Part shown: piece after piece, positions 61,061-64,000 of the stretch | How the letters are laid out: every line of letters starts with the position of its first letter | How positions within the stretch are numbered: position 1 is the stretch's first letter | NCBI RefSeq assembly: GCF_026210795.1 | Contig: NC_089448.1 | Location: 1,674,001-1,738,000 of the forward strand | Direction: 5' to 3' | DNA: 64,000 nt | Origin: Rhizophagus irregularis | Taxonomy: Eukaryota; Glomeromycota; Glomeromycetes; Glomerales; Glomeraceae | Notes under the pieces: generated by a model | Database searches by the model: none | What the model saw: the letters and a program-made list of their open reading frames with translations, nothing else | Told to the model about the DNA's origin: nothing | Translations under genes and position numbers: made by a program

Positions 61061-61295
61061 TGCAAATTTCATGTTTTTTTGGTCAAATGTTACATTTTTC
61101 GTTAGAATGTTATTTTTTTTCGACACTTTTTTTGCAAAATGTACATTTGTTGACATTTTCTAGAAAGATGTAACATTTTATCGAAAAATTAGATCATTTA
61201 CTAAAAAAATGCGACATTATTTACTGAATATTGAATAATTTGATATAATAATCGGATAATTTCGCAAAAAAAAAAAATTATTTATTATGGTAAAT

Positions 61296-64000
61296 TTAAA
61301 TGTAAAATCTTCTATTTAATGGTAAAATGGCCAAGTATTCAGTATGTTTGTATTTAAATTTTGCTGGAACAAATCTACCTAATATGTGATGAACCGGAAT
61401 TATACTATCAACTGAAGAATTAAAAAACTCCTTTTTCCAAAGTTCTGGATCATTCGTAAAATCATCAGAATCTTCGCTGGAAAAAAAAAATCTGATGTTT
61501 GCGGTCGCAGCGGGTTTATACCAATTCACAAAAGCCAAATAATGTTCCGTCGGACCATTCGGAAGATGAACTGTATGTTTGAAATAGAATTGTACCTGGC
61601 CGGGATATGTGTCTATATCATTTTCACGTTGTTCTATAAAACGTGCTAAAATATAAGAGCTTCTAATATACCTTTTGGATAATATTAACCCAAAATATTC
61701 TGCACCGATGCGCAATCTGCCACATTGTGTGATATTTCCAGTTACAGCAATGTAATTTTCGGTTGATGAAGAAGGATCTAACCGTGGTCGGCTAAAATTA
61801 TATTCTTCATAAGCGCGATTGTAGTAATCAACTAGTAAATCCAAAATATCATCCGGTAATATGACATTCAATTTTATCGGACTTAAAAGTTCTCCAGGAT
61901 ATTCCTCCGTTCCTGTTGCCCTGCCAGAAACCAGCTTTTCGGATATGTCTAAAAATGCCTGTAATTCCTCACTTTCGAGAGATTCATTTTCGTTATCGTC
62001 AGTTGTATCATCATTTAAATCAAGTATTTGAAAAATGGCCTGATGATTTAGAGCCAATGTATTGAATCTTCGTTCAATTTGAGAACTCTGCATCATAAAT
62101 CGCATAATTTCCGGTTCAATTTTTTGTCTACTATTAGGTAAACTCCCTGTATAATTGTAAAATCGTAAGTAATAATTCTGAATAATTTGAATAATATTAT
62201 TGTAAATACCAACCAAGAATTCCATTCATCCTTTCAAAGGAGAAACACCAAAATGAGTAAAGAGGACCGTAATCTTTACAACATTTGTTCAAGTGTAATG
62301 AAAGATGTAAATTTGGTGTTATTGAAACTTCTCCGTAATTCGTTTCGATAAGTTTCAAAATTTCAATTAAATGTTCATGTGCGTCATCTAAATTTTTGAT
62401 TGTAACAATCCTTCGGACTAATATAGAACAAGCTTGGCTGAAATGTACTAAGATTTTCTGATCTTCTTGGTCCAAAAAATCCCAAAGAACGACTCTGGCA
62501 TAAATCAGGAAAAAATTTTTCCATTCGTTAGCTGTTAAATTGGAAAATCCTTCCCCAATATCTATTTTATGAGGAATTCGACCGATTTCTGATGGTGGAT
62601 GAATATTGTTCATGTTTTTTTGAATTTTCGTCAGATCATCCATATTTATTTTACCATGTCCTAACCAAAGCTGTTTTACGATAAATGATGCAATTCCTAT
62701 AAATAAATTATGCATCGGGTCCACAGGTAAAAATCGTATCAGATCAAAATAAGACAAACGGAGCATTTCTGACCATCTCGCGTGATATTGCTTCGCATGT
62801 CTTTTTCTAGCTTCGTTGCTTTTACATTTTCTCCATTTCAAAGCCATTTCTCGATGACTATTCGCGCTTTTAGCAACAAACCATTCGTCAATATCATCCA
62901 TGCCACTAAAATTTCTATTTCTTGCAACCTTTAAGCATCTGTGACAGCTTACATTGGCTGAATAATGGCCACATAATTTTCTAGCAGCTGGTATATCGCA
63001 GCAACAAGCAATTACTGCGCATTTTATCAATCTTCTGGATAAATGTTCAGAAGTTCTGTCTAATCCCACTCCTTCCCAAAAAGTTTGAAATTGATCAACA
63101 ATTGGCGCCAAGTAATGATTTATCTGATGTAGGCTTGGTTCATTAGGGCCTGGCATTAATCCTAAAATGAGCATATTTTCGGGTTTAAAGCGCAATTCTC
63201 TTGGGAGATTGCAAATAGCTCCATATATAGCACCAGAACTATGAATTGTCCTTTCAAATGGCTGAAACCAATCGACGTTAATCATAATACCCAAATGATC
63301 ATCCGCATGTTCTTTATTAAAAAATCTTTGTTCGTCAGATTCATCATCCACTATTATTCCACTATTTGAGAAATTCTTCCAAATTTCACCATCATATACA
63401 TCACATAAGACTCGGTCGTTAACGCTTCTATCGGCCCATAATTTAAGATTTTTTTCAAAGTTTGGCCTTTGATACATTTGTAAAAGTTGCTCTTTTATAC
63501 TGGGCATCAGATAAATTAATAATGGCGCATTAACGACTTTACCATCGTCTAGTTCTTTTTGTTCTGATAATGGAGCATTGCATTGTCGAAGTGAACGATG
63601 ATTTGGAAATTGTACATGACCACATTTTTTTATTGCTTTGTGTTGTTGGATTGTGTGTTGTTTAACATCATCTATATTATGTAATTTGTGACATGAAGGA
63701 CATACAGAAAATTTGACAAATTGATGCTTCAATCCTAATTTCTTTCTTGCAGTATACAACGAAGTAGGAAAATCTTTAAAACGATCATAATTAAAATTTG
63801 TTAAAATATGTTTGATGAATTTAATTAATGTATCGATTGCGGTATCTGCTAGTCGAAACCTAGTTTGATACCTCAAAACAAACACAATTATCCAATCTTC
63901 AATATTTTGCAGATTTTCATTAATATTGTTTGGAAAATCATAATTCGGTGGAGAGTAATCTTCAAAAATGTTGGTTTCTTCGCCATTATCATCCCCATCA
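61296..64000 (-). CDS. Plavaka/tnp2-type transposase, 5' partial
   Basis: Two exons in the window: 64000-62214 (open to the edge, so the start is outside) and 62146-61296, joined by an intron 62147-62213 in matching phase. The N-terminal part has a zinc-finger-like segment (CPSCHKLHNIDDVKQH). The core shows INVDWFQPFERT, GAIYGAICNLPRELRFKPEN, GLMPGPNEPSLHQINHYLAP, CCDIPAARKLCGHYSANVSC and FLPVDPMHNLFIG, which match CACTA tnp2/Plavaka transposases as I recall them. The intron joins ...NGILG to SLPNSRQKIEPEIMRFM, which is how these families continue. No stop or frameshift is seen in over 860 codons, so the copy may be recent or active. Confidence 0.82.

Larger units (their letters stand above)
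60464..64000 (-). mobile_element. Putative CMC (Plavaka-like) transposon, left end in window
   Basis: The plus strand at 60464 reads CACAGGTTGAAGGGGCACC, preceded by TAA. The first eleven bases match the MITE end CACAGGTCGAA with one difference. Subterminal tandem repeats follow (60640-61060), then the 3' end of a tnp2/Plavaka-type transposase gene. The other end would lie beyond 64000, so the boundaries are only half tested. Confidence 0.5.

Noticed and set aside
1-64000. Transfer and ribosomal RNA genes
   Set aside because: I looked for GGTTCRANNCC-type T-loops with a matching acceptor stem and for conserved rRNA text and recognised none. A covariance-model scan would be decisive.

Overview
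The window looks like an AT-rich fungal nuclear genome. Short introns of roughly 45-210 nt (GT...AG), TKL-like kinases with an HHDxHxGN catalytic loop, and a dense load of class II transposons point to an arbuscular-mycorrhizal fungus of the Rhizophagus type. That placement rests on recalled family character, not on a search. Bacterial features such as operons, ribosome-binding sites and CRISPR arrays do not apply. I recognised no rRNA or tRNA gene.

Layout. 1-13,000 is mostly non-coding. It holds one intact four-exon kinase (2677-4318, +), a decayed Tigger/pogo element with terminal repeats and TA target duplication (8521-9952), and a decayed hAT transposase (10164-11500, -). 13,034-19,442 is the housekeeping island: a six-exon cytidine deaminase, then an eleven-exon DNMT1-type maintenance DNA methyltransferase with an unexpected CUE/UBA-like N-terminus. 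20,000-30,500 holds a subtilase pseudogene, a single-exon unknown protein with a C-terminal membrane segment, a perfect 47-bp inverted repeat, a decayed MULE-like transposase and a dispersed repeat pair.

The centre of the window (30,989-48,404, minus strand) is its most remarkable object. It reads as one gene of 37 exons, all in phase 0 and all open. The first 36 exons each encode a protein-kinase N-lobe. Exons 2-36 each begin with the hinge segment belonging to the previous lobe and end exactly at the alpha-C glutamate codon. Only the last exon encodes a catalytic C-lobe. Fully spliced it would encode about 4,880 residues. Because every cassette is frame-neutral, any N-lobe exon could be joined directly to the C-lobe exon, giving up to 36 alternative kinases.

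48,743-64,000 is transposon territory. A hAT element with a perfect 8-bp target duplication has a CMC/CACTA-like MITE inserted in its BED zinc-finger codons, and that MITE has in turn been entered by a satellite-carrying element with 8-bp duplications. Beyond it lie a second CMC-like MITE, a long minus-strand array of micro-exon-like units (54.2-58.9 kb), a second member of the satellite-carrying family, a polypurine repeat, and a tnp2/Plavaka-type (CMC superfamily) transposase gene running off the right edge. The terminus of this last element resembles the MITE ends.
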